Notes: generated from the sequence alone by a model not told the origin. Shown: positions 1 through 8,914, counted from the stretch's first letter. The stretch is 64,000 nucleotides of DNA from Blattabacteriaceae bacterium (GCA_036390115.1 DASWCM010000003.1:37111-101110), one strand, 5' to 3'. Translations and numbers: made by a program.

Positions 1-210
1 AAAAAGGTATAAAATGAAGTTTTATGAAAGAATATATTTCTATACAATAAAAAATTTTGATATCTTTTATCTTGGTGAGTTTACCTGTATAATAAATATA
101 ATTTATCATAAAATAAAAAATGGTATAGTTAAGTTGGCCATAAAAACATATTAAGATATTTATACTTCTTAAGTTTAGAAGATTTTTAATAATATTATTC
201 TTAGAATAGC

Positions 211-975
211 TTAGAATGAACGTTGTCGAAGAATTTCAAAAAGAACTATAGCTGCTACATTACTTACATTCAGAGAATCCACATTTACATTCATTGGAAT
301 TTTTATAAGCTTTTCGGAAATTTCCATCCATATTTTAGATAGACCTTCTGCTTCATTGCCTATTACTAGAGCTAGTCCATCTCTAAAATAAACTTTATAA
401 ATGTTAAAGTATTTTTGTTGCAAAACTGTAGAAAAAATTTTTATTTTTTTTTTTCTTAAAAAGGATATTAGCCTATAAGAAGTTTCAACAAAAAAATTTG
501 TAGTAAAAATACTACCTAAACTTGAGCGAATAATGTTAGGATTAAACGTATCTGTTTTTGGATTACAAAGAGCAATAGCATCAACAGATACAGCATTAGC
601 AGTACGAAATATTGCTCCAATATTTCCTGGATTCTCAATACTTTCTAGAACTAGAATTAAAGGATAATCTTTCAACTTAAGAGTTTTTAAAAGCTTTTGT
701 TTTTGGTTAAAAACTGCAATAATTCCTCCACTATTCTTTCTGTAAGCAATCTTTAAAAAAAATGCTGAACTAATTTCTGTAATTTTTTCAGAAAATTCTA
801 CTTTTCTTGTTTTAAGTATTTCTCTGCAAAGAAGAATTTTATCTGGAAGATATCCTCCTTTCAAGGCCATTTGAAACTCCTTAATTCCTTCAACAATAAA
901 TAATTTTTTTCTACTCCTTTCTCTACTTTTTTTTTTAAGGGATAATAACTCCTTCACCTTTGAGAGTTTTTTCAT
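211..975 (-). CDS. TrmH/SpoU-family RNA 2'-O-methyltransferase
   Basis: Probable SAM-dependent 2'-O-methyltransferase acting on rRNA or tRNA (254 aa, normal for the RlmB/TrmH class). An N-terminal substrate-binding segment (about residues 1-95, with a lysine-rich start) is followed by the trefoil-knot SpoU domain. The three family motifs are visible: NPGNIGAIFRTA (motif 1), LVIGNEAEGLS (motif 2) and IPMNVNVDSLNVSNVAAI (motif 3). Its start lies inside the 3' end of the upstream asd gene (41-base overlap), so the two are probably co-transcribed and translationally coupled. The exact target nucleotide cannot be told from the sequence. No pseudogenisation is visible. Confidence 0.88.
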   Translation of the reverse strand: MKKLSKVKELLSLKKKSRERSRKKLFIVEGIKEFQMALKGGYLPDKILLCREILKTRKVEFSEKITEISSAFFLKIAYRKNSGGIIAVFNQKQKLLKTLKLKDYPLILVLESIENPGNIGAIFRTANAVSVDAIALCNPKTDTFNPNIIRSSLGSIFTTNFFVETSYRLISFLRKKKIKIFSTVLQQKYFNIYKVYFRDGLALVIGNEAEGLSKIWMEISEKLIKIPMNVNVDSLNVSNVAAIVLFEILRQRSF

Positions 976-1963
976 TTAAAAACTGATTATTGAATAAATA
1001 TTCATAAATTTGTATGGCATTATTTGCAGCTCCTTTTAGCAAATTATCTGCTACAATCCATAAATTCAACGAATTCGTAGAATATCTTCGTATTCTACCA
1101 ACAAATACTTCATCTTTTCCTTTAGATAAAATTGGCATAGGAAAATAACAATTTTCTGGACAGTTTTGAACAAGAATTCCTGGAGTATTTGAAAAAATAT
1201 TTAGGATTTCATCTAAATAAATTTTATTTTTAAAATAAATGGTTACACATTCAGAATGTCCCCCTGTAATAGGAAGTCGTGCATTTGTAGCTGTTATAGA
1301 GATCCTATCCTCTTTTAGAATTTTTTTAGTCTCTCTTATTAGTTTAATTTCCTCTTTAGTGCATCCTCCTTCTTTTATAAGGTCACAATAAGGTAAAACA
1401 TTTTTATATATTTGATGTTTATATATTTTTTCCACAAATTTTCCCAGAGATTCTTTTTCCAATTGATTCCTAGATTTTTTACCCGTTCCAGTTACAGATT
1501 GATAAGTTGAGATAACTAGTCTATGGGCTATATAGCGTTTGTGTAAAGGAGTTAAAATTATTAGCAATTGGATAGTTGAACAATTTGGGTTAGCAATAAC
1601 CTTGTCTTTTTCTGAAATATCTCCTACATTTATTTCTGTAATTATAAGAAGCTTATTTGGATCCATACGCCACGCTGAAGAGTTATCAACTACAAAACTT
1701 CCATATTCTACAAAACGTAGAGCCCATTTTTTGGAAATTTCACATCCAGCGGATAATAGGGAGAAATAAGGGTTTAAAGAAATAACCTCCTCTAGGCTAA
1801 GAATTCTACAATGGGTATCTTTAAATTTAAAAGAGATTTCTTCTCCAAATCCAAAAGATTTTTTTGAAGCTACAGAAAGTACTTTTTTTCCAGAAATTTT
1901 CTTAAAAATTTTTAGCAATACCCGTCCAACAATTCCAGTTGCTCCAACCAAAGCTACTCTCAT
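935..1963 (-). CDS. asd: Aspartate-semialdehyde dehydrogenase
   Basis: Reduces aspartyl phosphate to aspartate semialdehyde with NADPH, the branch-point step for threonine, methionine and lysine. The N-terminal Rossmann motif VALVGATGIVGR and the active-site cysteine in IANPNCSTIQ are present, as is the C-terminal dimer/substrate region with GGHSECVTIYF. The open frame extends 26 codons further upstream, but that extension (FFIFFWYF and similar) is unlike the family. The ATG directly before VALVGATG is the better start and gives 342 aa, a normal length. Its 3' end overlaps the RNA methyltransferase gene by 41 bases. It feeds hom-thrB-thrC found elsewhere in the window. Confidence 0.93.
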   Translation of the reverse strand: MRVALVGATGIVGRVLLKIFKKISGKKVLSVASKKSFGFGEEISFKFKDTHCRILSLEEVISLNPYFSLLSAGCEISKKWALRFVEYGSFVVDNSSAWRMDPNKLLIITEINVGDISEKDKVIANPNCSTIQLLIILTPLHKRYIAHRLVISTYQSVTGTGKKSRNQLEKESLGKFVEKIYKHQIYKNVLPYCDLIKEGGCTKEEIKLIRETKKILKEDRISITATNARLPITGGHSECVTIYFKNKIYLDEILNIFSNTPGILVQNCPENCYFPMPILSKGKDEVFVGRIRRYSTNSLNLWIVADNLLKGAANNAIQIYEYLFNNQFLNEKTLKGEGVIIP

Positions 1964-2053
1964 TTTGAGAATATTTATAGTTCCTCTAAAATACCAAAAA
2001 AATATAAAAAATGTATCTACTTTTTTGCTGATAAATTGCATAATTTTAAAATT

Positions 2054-2547
2054 ATGAAAAAAATTATTATATTTTCAGACCCTTCTCCACAATTATTAAG
2101 CACTTAATTAAAATTTTTCCATAATTAGGTTTTTCTATTTATTGTACAACTCTTTCACCTAGAATTTCTGATAAAGATCAAGTATATTCTTCTGAAAGAA
2201 GAAGAAAAGCTTTTCTAAAAAAAATAAATCAGGGAGAATGGCCCAGGTATTTTATACGTCACTTTAAATAGTGAAATTGAAAGAATTTGGTATTTAGTGT
2301 AATTTTTGATCTAGATGTTAGAGTAGGTATGAATTTAATAAATAGGTTTTCCAAAAATTCCTTATCTATTTTTGGAAAAGTTCCTTCTTTTGAAGTTTTA
2401 AAAACTCGTATTAAAATGAGAAAAACAGAAAATTCGATATATTTATCTAAACGTTTAATTAAAGCTGAAAATGAAATTATTTACGCTAACTATTTTGATT
2501 TTATTATCATAAATAATGATCTTCAAAAGTCTAAGAAAGACTCATAA
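2054..2547 (+). pseudogene. gmk: Guanylate kinase pseudogene
   Basis: A decayed guanylate kinase (GMP to GDP) that can be followed across three reading frames. The start reads MKKIIIFSDPS, then, in another frame, IIKHLIKIFP and FSIYCTTLSPR, which match the region after the P-loop and the (S/T)TR-(S/P)PR GMP-binding segment. Further on come TLNSEIERIW and then an 86-codon open stretch (FDLDVRVGMNLINRF...FDFIIINNDLQK), which is the C-terminal half of Gmk. The P-loop glycines and lysine (GxxGxGK) are missing through a deletion, and several frameshifts and stops lie between the fragments. No intact product is possible. The identification rests on ordered similarity of fragments; that the gene is dead is directly visible. 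Confidence 0.82.
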
Positions 2548-2581
2548 AATTTAGTCATAAATTTTCTAAAAACTAACTAGT

Positions 2582-4189
2582 ATGAAAAATAAAAAAATGT
2601 CTTTATTTGGAAAGATTAGGGATCACTCCTTTTTTTTTATTGGATTGATTATTTTTTCTTTTATTTTTAATCCAAAAACTCTTTTAAATTTCTTTAGTTT
2701 TCATGCTGTTTTTAAAATTGATGGAAAAAAACTTCAAAATTTTTTGAAGTTAAAAAAAAAATTATACCCTACATCATTATATGATAAAATTTTACCTAAA
2801 ATTAAGGAGGAAAAGCATATAATACAGAGTGCTAAAAAAATAGGAATCCAGTTTATGAATAAAGATTTTTGGAATTTTTTGTACAAAAAATCTTTATATA
2901 AACATATTACTCAATATAAAAAAAAAGAAGGGAGTTTCAATACTAAAAAATTTAAATATTATTTACTAAATAGTGGAAAGATTAAAAATCACGGGTTTGT
3001 TTGGTTTCAACAAAAACAAAATATTCATGATCAAATTTTGATTCATCAATATCTTGATATGTGTTTATGTGGATTAAATACAAAAAAATCATTTATTTCT
3101 AAGTCTAAGATAGTAGACTATCTTTACAAGAAAAAACAAAAAATTAGAGCTGATGAAATAGCAGATTATATGAAGGCAAATTCTTTTTTCTCCAATCTAG
3201 GAGATATTGAATTTTTTTTTATAAATTTTGCGAGGAAATTCTCTAAAATGGATTCTGAAATCAGAAAAAAACAAATGGAAAGTTTATTTTTTGAATTTAA
3301 AAAGGAAACTAAATATTTGATTAATTATCATTCTGATGTTTCTTATAATCCCATATATTATTCCTATAATTTTTTCCCATACTTTTTAAGAAACTTACTA
3401 AAAAATTCGAAAAGGGTAAGTTTTTTAACAAGGAAAAATTATTATCTTCTAGCAAAGATTACTGGAAAAAAAATGATATACGATTCAATACGTGCTAGTC
3501 ATATTTTTATTGATCATAAAGGATCCTTTTCTAATACTTTTTTTTATTCTAAAAAACGAAGAAGTATAAAAGAATCTATAAAAAAAATAAATGAATTATT
3601 TTTTATACTAAAGAAAAAGCCAAAACTATTTAAAGCATTAGTTAAAAAAGAATCTTTTAAAAATAATGGATATCTAGGATTAGGATGGATCGATATAGGA
3701 GGGATAAAAAAAACGTCTGATTTTCAGAATTTTTTAATTGAAAATCCTAAAGGGAAAATAGGAGTTTTCGAAACACCGATTGGTTATCATATAATACGTA
3801 TTGATGATAAAAGCCCTTTACGTCCATTTTATAAACTTTCTATTTTTCTTAAATACATTAATTCCTCAAAAAAAACTGATAAAACTCAGAACCAAAGAGT
3901 AAAAGAATTTATTCAAGAAAACGGAAAAGCTAATTTTAGTTTTTGTGCTAAAAACGCTAGAAAAAAAGGTTCTCAGGTGAAAACTAAGATTGATTCTACA
4001 ATATTAGATTTATATTCTGAAATTATACAATGGTCTTTTGATAAAAAAAGAAAATTAGGAGAATTTAAAGTTTTTTTAAACTCTAGCTACATTATTGCTC
4101 GGATTTCATCTCTATCTAGAGTTAGTGTTAAAAATGAGGTAAAAAAAATTATAAAAAATAAAAAAATAGCTAAAAATTTTAAAAAATAG
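2582..4189 (+). CDS. ppiD: PpiD-like peptidyl-prolyl isomerase, membrane anchored
   Basis: Probable periplasmic foldase (535 aa, shorter than the ~700 aa of free-living flavobacteria). One N-terminal membrane helix (FFFIGLIIFSFIFN, about residues 14-30) is followed by a SurA_N/PpiD-like helical segment, then a parvulin (PpiC) domain at about residues 300-407. That domain is recognisable from SHIFIDHKG, GYLGLGWIDIGG and GVFETPIGYHIIRID. The rest is lysine-rich and diverged, and a second parvulin-like copy is not evident. It stands alone on the plus strand, followed by tRNA-Phe 20 bases downstream. The assignment to PpiD rather than another parvulin depends on the anchor and layout. Confidence 0.72.
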   Translation: MKNKKMSLFGKIRDHSFFFIGLIIFSFIFNPKTLLNFFSFHAVFKIDGKKLQNFLKLKKKLYPTSLYDKILPKIKEEKHIIQSAKKIGIQFMNKDFWNFLYKKSLYKHITQYKKKEGSFNTKKFKYYLLNSGKIKNHGFVWFQQKQNIHDQILIHQYLDMCLCGLNTKKSFISKSKIVDYLYKKKQKIRADEIADYMKANSFFSNLGDIEFFFINFARKFSKMDSEIRKKQMESLFFEFKKETKYLINYHSDVSYNPIYYSYNFFPYFLRNLLKNSKRVSFLTRKNYYLLAKITGKKMIYDSIRASHIFIDHKGSFSNTFFYSKKRRSIKESIKKINELFFILKKKPKLFKALVKKESFKNNGYLGLGWIDIGGIKKTSDFQNFLIENPKGKIGVFETPIGYHIIRIDDKSPLRPFYKLSIFLKYINSSKKTDKTQNQRVKEFIQENGKANFSFCAKNARKKGSQVKTKIDSTILDLYSEIIQWSFDKKRKLGEFKVFLNSSYIIARISSLSRVSVKNEVKKIIKNKKIAKNFKK

Positions 4190-4209
4190 ATGGATAAGAG
4201 AATATTTCT

Positions 4210-4281
4210 GGTATCTTAGCTCAGATGGTAGAGCTCTGGACTGAAAATCCAGGCGGCCCGGTTCGATACCGGGAGTTACCA
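4210..4281 (+). tRNA. tRNA-Phe (GAA)
   Basis: Full cloverleaf: D-stem GCTC/GAGC, anticodon stem CTGGA/TCCAG with loop CTGAAAA (anticodon GAA), T-arm CCCGG/CCGGG with loop TTCGATA, discriminator A. The acceptor stem GGTATCT/AGTTACC has one T-T mismatch at pair 5-68. A complete CCA is not encoded. Confidence 0.95.
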
Positions 4282-4286
4282 CAGAG

Positions 4287-4360
4287 CTCCTCAAGCTGGT
4301 TTCGAACCAGCGACCTCTTACTTAACAGGCAAGTGCTCTATCCAACTGAGCTACTGAGGA
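4287..4360 (-). tRNA. tRNA-Asn (GTT)
   Basis: Cloverleaf on the minus strand: acceptor TCCTCAG/TTGAGGA (one G-T pair), anticodon loop CTGTTAA giving GTT, T-arm CTGGT/ACCAG with TTCGA, discriminator G. It is convergent with tRNA-Phe, the two lying 5 bases apart. Confidence 0.95.
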
Positions 4361-4367
4361 GTTATTG

Positions 4368-4746
4368 TGGAGCTGGCGGGTATCGAACCCGCGTCCAAAC
4401 AAACAATGCCTAAGCTTTCTACATACTTATCCGAATTTTATTTCATCCATAAATCGAATGTCGGAGATCGAATCTTTATGGTATAACTTCTATTTTTTCA
4501 GAAATCTTAGAAGTATCTGATTTCCTATCCTTGTTTTTTTTCTTATCTTCTTTCAGAAGAAACAAGGAACGACTTCTGATAGAAGATATCCCGCTCTACC
4601 ATCAATGGCAGATAAAATTAAGCAGCGAGAGCGTAATTTTCGTTTCCGTTTCTCATTTAGTAAGAACAGATTAACGTGTATTACTTACTTAACACGGTAT
4701 GCTTACACTCAAGCAGAAATTTTGCTGTCAAATCCATATCAGCCCC
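4368..4746 (-). ncRNA. ssrA: Transfer-messenger RNA (tmRNA)
   Basis: Rescues stalled ribosomes with SmpB by tagging the nascent chain. The 5' end (GGGGCTGATATGGATTTGAC) and 3' end (GCGGGTTCGATACCCGCCAGCTCC A) form the tRNA-like domain, with GGGGCTG pairing to CAGCTCC. The tag frame, read on the minus strand, ends N-G-N-E-N-Y-A-L-A-A-stop, with the stop at 4618-4620. The ENYALAA ending fits Bacteroidetes tags. The exact resume codon (AGA, AAC or GGA, near 4645-4653) cannot be fixed by eye. It is a one-piece tmRNA of about 379 nt, not the permuted form. It shares a 19-base spacer with the divergent TPR gene. Confidence 0.94.
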
Positions 4747-4765
4747 AATAAATTTAATTTATGGT

Positions 4766-5350
4766 ATGGATATTAAGAAATTAGTTTTAGGTATAGGATA
4801 TTTTCTCTGCATATTACATGCCATTTTGCTTCAAAAAGAAGCAAGGGAAATGCTTTTTTATCCTAGACAACTTTTTATTAAAAACTACATAAATAAATCC
4901 TATATAGGATTTATTGATATTGTTAATATATTTCCTAAAACTAAATCAGGTAACATTGCTAAATTTTACGCTGGTGTTTGTTCCTATAAATTAAGAAAGT
5001 ATAAAAAAGCAATAAAATTTTTCAAAGCTTTTTCATCTAAAGATAAACTGCTTTCAGCCATAAAATATGGTATTATAGCGGATTCTTTTGTAGAATTAAA
5101 AAAGAACGAAAGAGCGATACAATACTATATTAAAGCAGTTTATAAGAGAAATAATAAATTCACTACTCCATTTTATATTCGTCAAGTTGCTATTATTTAC
5201 TTGAGTATAAATAAATATAAAGAATCTAAAAGAAATTTTTATAGAATCATAAATAAATATCCAACTTCTCCTTTTGTAAAAGATATAGATACATATTTAT
5301 CCATGATAAATAAGATATTACAAATCTATGAAACTAGAAGAGTATTCTAA
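4766..5350 (+). CDS. Tetratricopeptide-repeat protein of unknown role
   Basis: A 194-aa protein with an N-terminal hydrophobic segment (LVLGIGYFLCILHAILL, about residues 5-22) that could be a signal peptide or anchor; the embedded cysteine makes a lipoprotein possible but no clear lipobox is seen. Repeats of the TPR kind follow: AKFYAGVCSYKLRKYKKAIKFF, AIKYGIIADSFVELKKNERAIQYYIKA and VAIIYLSINKYKESKRNFYRIINKYP-like units, each helix-turn-helix with the usual A/Y/G pattern. The frame is open from further upstream, but that part lies in the tmRNA gene, so the ATG before DIKKLV is chosen. It resembles small flavobacterial TPR proteins. Its function is not known. Confidence 0.65.
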   Translation: MDIKKLVLGIGYFLCILHAILLQKEAREMLFYPRQLFIKNYINKSYIGFIDIVNIFPKTKSGNIAKFYAGVCSYKLRKYKKAIKFFKAFSSKDKLLSAIKYGIIADSFVELKKNERAIQYYIKAVYKRNNKFTTPFYIRQVAIIYLSINKYKESKRNFYRIINKYPTSPFVKDIDTYLSMINKILQIYETRRVF

Positions 5351-5744
5351 AAAGTTTTTTAAATTTGTAATTATTCTATCTAAATGGAATGAATCTGTTA
5401 CGAGATACCTTTATAAAAATGTTTTTAACACTTTAGTTTATCTTGGATAGTTGGGAGACAACTGGAAGCTTTGAATTAATCTATGCTAGAGATAAAATAT
5501 GTAGCAATTCCGAATTGGATTCTCTAATTTTAATCCCTATTAAAGGGGGAAACTGAATATTTTAAGTTCATATGTAAATCTTTATTACAAGGAATAAAAA
5601 ATATTAATATTGTATATGAGACTCCTGTAATTCTTTGTATTTTAAACTATGAAAATAAAAAATATAAAAATTGTAAATAGAGGAATTGAATCTGCGAAAA
5701 CAGCCATAAAAATGGCTTGTTTAAAAAACATCTTAAACAATTAA
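5328..5744 (+). pseudogene. ribH: Lumazine synthase pseudogene
   Basis: Remnant of 6,7-dimethyl-8-ribityllumazine synthase, the penultimate enzyme of riboflavin synthesis. The first frame begins MKLEEYSKKFFKFVIILSKW and NESVTRYLYKNVFNTL, then stops. Other frames continue with WETTGSFELIYAR (the substrate-binding GA/SFE motif), LILIPIKG/ETEYFKFICKSLLQGI (the CVIRGET-HF region, interrupted by one extra G in a run of five near 5547), then ETPVILCILN and finally RGIESAKTAIKMACL, matching the C-terminal G-x-EAA-AIEMA helix. At least three disruptions are needed to join these. The start overlaps the end of the TPR gene. The order and spacing of fragments make the assignment solid. Confidence 0.85.
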
Positions 5745-5753
5745 AACAAAAAG

Positions 5754-5826
5754 AAGCCTCGAAGGGACTTGAACCCCCACCATAGGAATCGGAATCCCAC
5801 GTTCTATCCAGTTAAACTACGAGACC
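5754..5826 (-). tRNA. tRNA-Arg (CCG)
   Basis: Minus-strand cloverleaf with acceptor GGTCTCG/CGAGGCT (G-T and T-G pairs), D-stem GTTT/GAAC, anticodon stem TGGGA/TCCTA with loop TTCCGAT (anticodon CCG) and T-arm GGGGG/CCCTT around TTCAAGT. It reads the CGG codon, which is rare in such an AT-rich genome. It lies 5 bases after pth. Confidence 0.88.
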
Positions 5827-5831
5827 TAATC

Positions 5832-6404
5832 TTAAATTTTCCAACTATTACAACTGTTTATTGTTCTTTTTCTACCATTTAAAATGAAACTAAATACAAC
5901 TTCCTTAGCTCTTCTTAAATAAAGAGGAAGTTTTATTATTTCAATATCTGTCCATTTTCCTAAAACATAATCTATTTGACCTACTTTTGGAAATTTCTTT
6001 CCAATACCAAATCTAAGACAGGCGTAGTTAGAAGTATTTAAAATATTTTGAATGTTTTTTAATCCATTATGCCCCCCACTGCTACTTCTATATTTAAGCC
6101 GCAAAACTCCAAAATCTAAATGGAGATCATCCGTTATTACTAAAATTTTTTCGAAAGAAATATTCTCCTTTTCCAGCCATAAGTTTACGGCTTTTCCACT
6201 CAAATTCATAAATGTAGAAGGTTTTAATAAAAAAATATTATTTTTTTCAAAATAAAATTGAGCAACAAATCCTAATCTTTTCATATTAAAAACTGCTAAA
6301 TGAAATTTCGAAATTTCATTTAGTATTTTAAATCCTATGTTATGCCTTGTATTAGCGTATTTATCTCCAACATTTCCTAATCCAACAACGAGAAATTTTT
6401 CCAT
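5832..6404 (-). CDS. pth: Peptidyl-tRNA hydrolase
   Basis: Releases tRNA from prematurely dropped peptidyl-tRNA (190 aa, typical length). The family landmarks are present: VVGLGNVGDKYANTRHNIGF with the catalytic His at residue 21, LLKPSTFMNLSG with the binding Asn, and the segment DDLHLDFGVLRLK followed by SSGGHNGLKNI and RFGIGK. It begins 4 bases after the rluD stop on the same strand and is followed by tRNA-Arg, so rluD-pth-tRNA-Arg is a likely transcription unit. No unusual residues were seen. Confidence 0.94.
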   Translation of the reverse strand: MEKFLVVGLGNVGDKYANTRHNIGFKILNEISKFHLAVFNMKRLGFVAQFYFEKNNIFLLKPSTFMNLSGKAVNLWLEKENISFEKILVITDDLHLDFGVLRLKYRSSSGGHNGLKNIQNILNTSNYACLRFGIGKKFPKVGQIDYVLGKWTDIEIIKLPLYLRRAKEVVFSFILNGRKRTINSCNSWKI

Positions 6405-6408
6405 ACTT

Positions 6409-7344
6409 TTATAACCCCCTACATTTCTTCAATAAATGAAGAAAATCTTTAGAAAGATCGCACTCAAAATGAAGATATTTTCCACTTTTTGGATGTGCAA
6501 ATCCTAAATAATTTGCATGTAAAGCTTGTCGCGGGCAAATCTCGAAACATTTTTCTAAAAAAATTTTATGCTCTTTAGAAATTTTCTTAAAAATTTTATC
6601 TCCACCATATCGTGGATCATTGAAAATTGGATGACCTAAAAACTTTAAATGAGTCCTAATTTGATGTGTCCTACCCGTTTCTAAATGACAAGAAATAAAA
6701 GTAACATATCTAAAATTTTCTAATACTTTATAATGTGTTACTGCATTTTTTCCTCTACTTCCATCAGGAAAAACCATCATCTTTTTGCGATGATTAGGAT
6801 TTCTCCCAATGTTTCCAACAATTCTTCCTTTTTCCTTAGAAAGGTTACCACATACAATAGCAAGATATTCTCTTTGTATTTTATGATAAAAAAATTGTTT
6901 CATTAACTGTTCCAAACTATTATTATTTTTTGCAACAACAAGTAAACCAGATGTATCCTTATCTATTCTATGTGCTAATCCAAAACGATAAGTATCTTTG
7001 TTCAGATGATATTTTAAAGCATTAACTAAGGTACCTTTGGTATTTCCTATACCAGAATGAACCGCCATTCCAGGTGGCTTATTTACTACGATGATTTCTT
7101 TATCTTCATAAATAATATTTAAAGTAACATTTTCTGATTTCATTTCTTGTTTTAAATTCATTAAAACGCTTACTCTATCAGAGTACTTTACTAGAAAGCT
7201 AGGTTTAACAGGTTTTTCGTTTATCCAAATAGCAGAATTTTGGATTTTTCTTCTAGAGATATTTTTAATAAAATTAGTCAAAAATTTATCAACCCTAACT
7301 TTGCCATGTTCCTTTTCTACTATAAATTTTATATGTTTGTACAT
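6409..7344 (-). CDS. rluD: Large-subunit rRNA pseudouridine synthase, RluD type
   Basis: Isomerises uridines in 23S rRNA (311 aa). An S4-like RNA-binding region occupies about residues 15-65 (VDKFLTNFIKNISRRKIQ, INEKPVKPSFLVKYSD). The RsuA/RluD catalytic domain follows, with AHRIDKDTSGLLVVAK carrying the catalytic Asp128, and later VTHYKVLENF, LETGRTHQIRTHL and GHPIFNDPRYGG. All core motifs are intact. It is placed just before pth on the same strand. Family membership is certain; RluD rather than RluC-like specificity is inferred from the S4 domain and length. Confidence 0.9.
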   Translation of the reverse strand: MYKHIKFIVEKEHGKVRVDKFLTNFIKNISRRKIQNSAIWINEKPVKPSFLVKYSDRVSVLMNLKQEMKSENVTLNIIYEDKEIIVVNKPPGMAVHSGIGNTKGTLVNALKYHLNKDTYRFGLAHRIDKDTSGLLVVAKNNNSLEQLMKQFFYHKIQREYLAIVCGNLSKEKGRIVGNIGRNPNHRKKMMVFPDGSRGKNAVTHYKVLENFRYVTFISCHLETGRTHQIRTHLKFLGHPIFNDPRYGGDKIFKKISKEHKIFLEKCFEICPRQALHANYLGFAHPKSGKYLHFECDLSKDFLHLLKKCRGL

Positions 7345-7451
7345 ATGGTTCCTAAATTAAGAAGCCTAAGATAAAGATATTCACAGATAAAGTATAAAAA
7401 ATTCCTTTATACTCATGTATTATCTATTTGTTTAGCTTTTTTAACCTTTTA

Positions 7452-7682
7452 TCAGAATTTTTTTATAGTAATAATACCTACTGGACAAACTCTTGAAGCT
7501 TTTTTGTAACTTTCGAAAGAAAAGTAACAAGATTTTTTTAAAACAAAAAAGCCATTCTTATCTATTGAATGCAATAAAACGGATTTTCCGTCTTTTTTAG
7601 AAATTCTGAAATATTCTGGAGCTAATTCTGAACAATAATTACATCCAATACATTTATTTCTTTGTAATGTTATGATATACAT
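7452..7682 (-). CDS. Small 4Fe-4S ferredoxin
   Basis: A 76-aa electron carrier. Cysteines 11, 14 and 17 (CIGCNYC) together with Cys66 in ASRVCPVGI can ligate a single [4Fe-4S] cluster. The usual second cluster is absent. It overlaps the 3' end of the U32 gene by 13 bases on the same strand, an arrangement that suggests co-expression and perhaps electron supply to that iron-sulfur-dependent tRNA modification protein (inference). Confidence 0.85.
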   Translation of the reverse strand: MYIITLQRNKCIGCNYCSELAPEYFRISKKDGKSVLLHSIDKNGFFVLKKSCYFSFESYKKASRVCPVGIITIKKF

Positions 7683-8914
7683 TCCGTATTCACTAATTTA
7701 TAAAGTTTATCTGAAGAACGAATTTTAAAATTCAAAGGAATAGTACATACCTGACCCTTAACAACTATATCTGATAAGGAATCATTAACCATAATAGAAA
7801 GAACTTCAACTTCTTTTACCCCTGTAATAGGTCCTGTTACTAGGATTCTATCCCCAACTTTTACCTTACTAGCTTCAATAGAAAATTCGCCTATCCTTGC
7901 CTTTGAATAATAATGACGACCTTTACCAAGAAAGATCTTTTTTCTTGTAGCTAGTGATCCACTAATTTTAGACCATTCTCCAAGTTTTTGGCCAAGGTAA
8001 TACCCTCCCCAAAATCCACGATTATAAACTGATTTAAGCCGTTTAGTAAAATACATAACCTTTTTTATATCAAAATTTCCTTGATATAAAAAATCTATCG
8101 CTTTTCGGTAACAAGTTGTTACCACAGCTACATATTCAGGGGATTTTCCCCTGCCTTCTATTTTAAGAACTTTAATGCCAGATTCAATAATTTTATCTAA
8201 AAAATGGATAGTACAAAGATCCTTTGTAGACAAAAAATATTCGTTATTAATATCTATTTTAAACCCGCTTTCCTTCTCAAGGAGAGTATATTTCTTACGA
8301 CAATTATGTGAACATGCACCTCTATTAGCTGAAGAATTTCTAGAATGCAAACTTAAGTAGCATTTTCCAGAAACAGCCATACAAAGTGCACCATGACAAA
8401 AAATCTCAATTCTTATTAATTTTCCAGAAGGACCTTTTATTTTATATTTTTCAATTTTATAGACAATTTTTTTAATTTGATTAAGACTTAACTCTCTACT
8501 TAAAACGATAGTATCTGCAAATGAAGAGTAAAATTTTACTGTTTCAATATTAGTTACATTTAATTGTGTAGATATGTGAACTTCCATTCCTATTTTATAG
8601 GCGTATAAAATTACCGCTTGATCCAATGCTATAATTGCGTTTATCCCAGATTCATAAGCTTTATCAGATAATTTTTTAATAATAGAAAGGTCATGATCAT
8701 AGATAATTGTATTTAGTGTTAAATAACAACGGATACCTTTTTTCTTACAAATTTTTCCAACTACTGGAAGATCATTTATGGAAAAATTTGCAGAAGATCT
8801 AGCTCTCATATTAAGATGATCTACACCAAAATAGATAGAATCAGCCCCAGAGTCAATAGCTGCTCTGAGAGATTCAAAATCTCCAACAGGAGCCATAAGT
8901 TCTATTTTTTCCAT
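7670..8914 (-). CDS. Peptidase U32 family protein (TrhP/YegQ-like)
   Basis: Member of the U32 family (414 aa from the ATG before EKIELMAPVGD; the frame extends 10 codons upstream but homologous sequence begins here). The N-terminal barrel shows MAPVGDFESLRAAIDSGADS and IYFGVDHLNMRARS. The U32 signature follows in EIFCHGALCMAVSGKCYLS, with further conserved cysteines in NRGACSHNCRKKY. YegQ/TrhP proteins are needed for 5-hydroxyuridine formation at tRNA position 34, and the cysteines fit an iron-sulfur cluster; that role is by homology. It overlaps the ferredoxin gene downstream. A 65-base divergent spacer separates it from leuS. Confidence 0.85.
   Translation of the reverse strand: MEKIELMAPVGDFESLRAAIDSGADSIYFGVDHLNMRARSSANFSINDLPVVGKICKKKGIRCYLTLNTIIYDHDLSIIKKLSDKAYESGINAIIALDQAVILYAYKIGMEVHISTQLNVTNIETVKFYSSFADTIVLSRELSLNQIKKIVYKIEKYKIKGPSGKLIRIEIFCHGALCMAVSGKCYLSLHSRNSSANRGACSHNCRKKYTLLEKESGFKIDINNEYFLSTKDLCTIHFLDKIIESGIKVLKIEGRGKSPEYVAVVTTCYRKAIDFLYQGNFDIKKVMYFTKRLKSVYNRGFWGGYYLGQKLGEWSKISGSLATRKKIFLGKGRHYYSKARIGEFSIEASKVKVGDRILVTGPITGVKEVEVLSIMVNDSLSDIVVKGQVCTIPLNFKIRSSDKLYKLVNTECIS

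Noticed and set aside
14..154. 46-codon open frame at the left edge
   Set aside because: No recognisable family, composition like background, and no support beyond being open.
2287..2547. 86-codon frame as an independent small gene
   Set aside because: Its translation is the C-terminal half of guanylate kinase and joins upstream fragments in other frames, so it is part of the gmk pseudogene.
4676..4765. Upstream start for the TPR protein
   Set aside because: This stretch belongs to the tmRNA gene on the other strand; the later ATG sits at a signal-like N-terminus.
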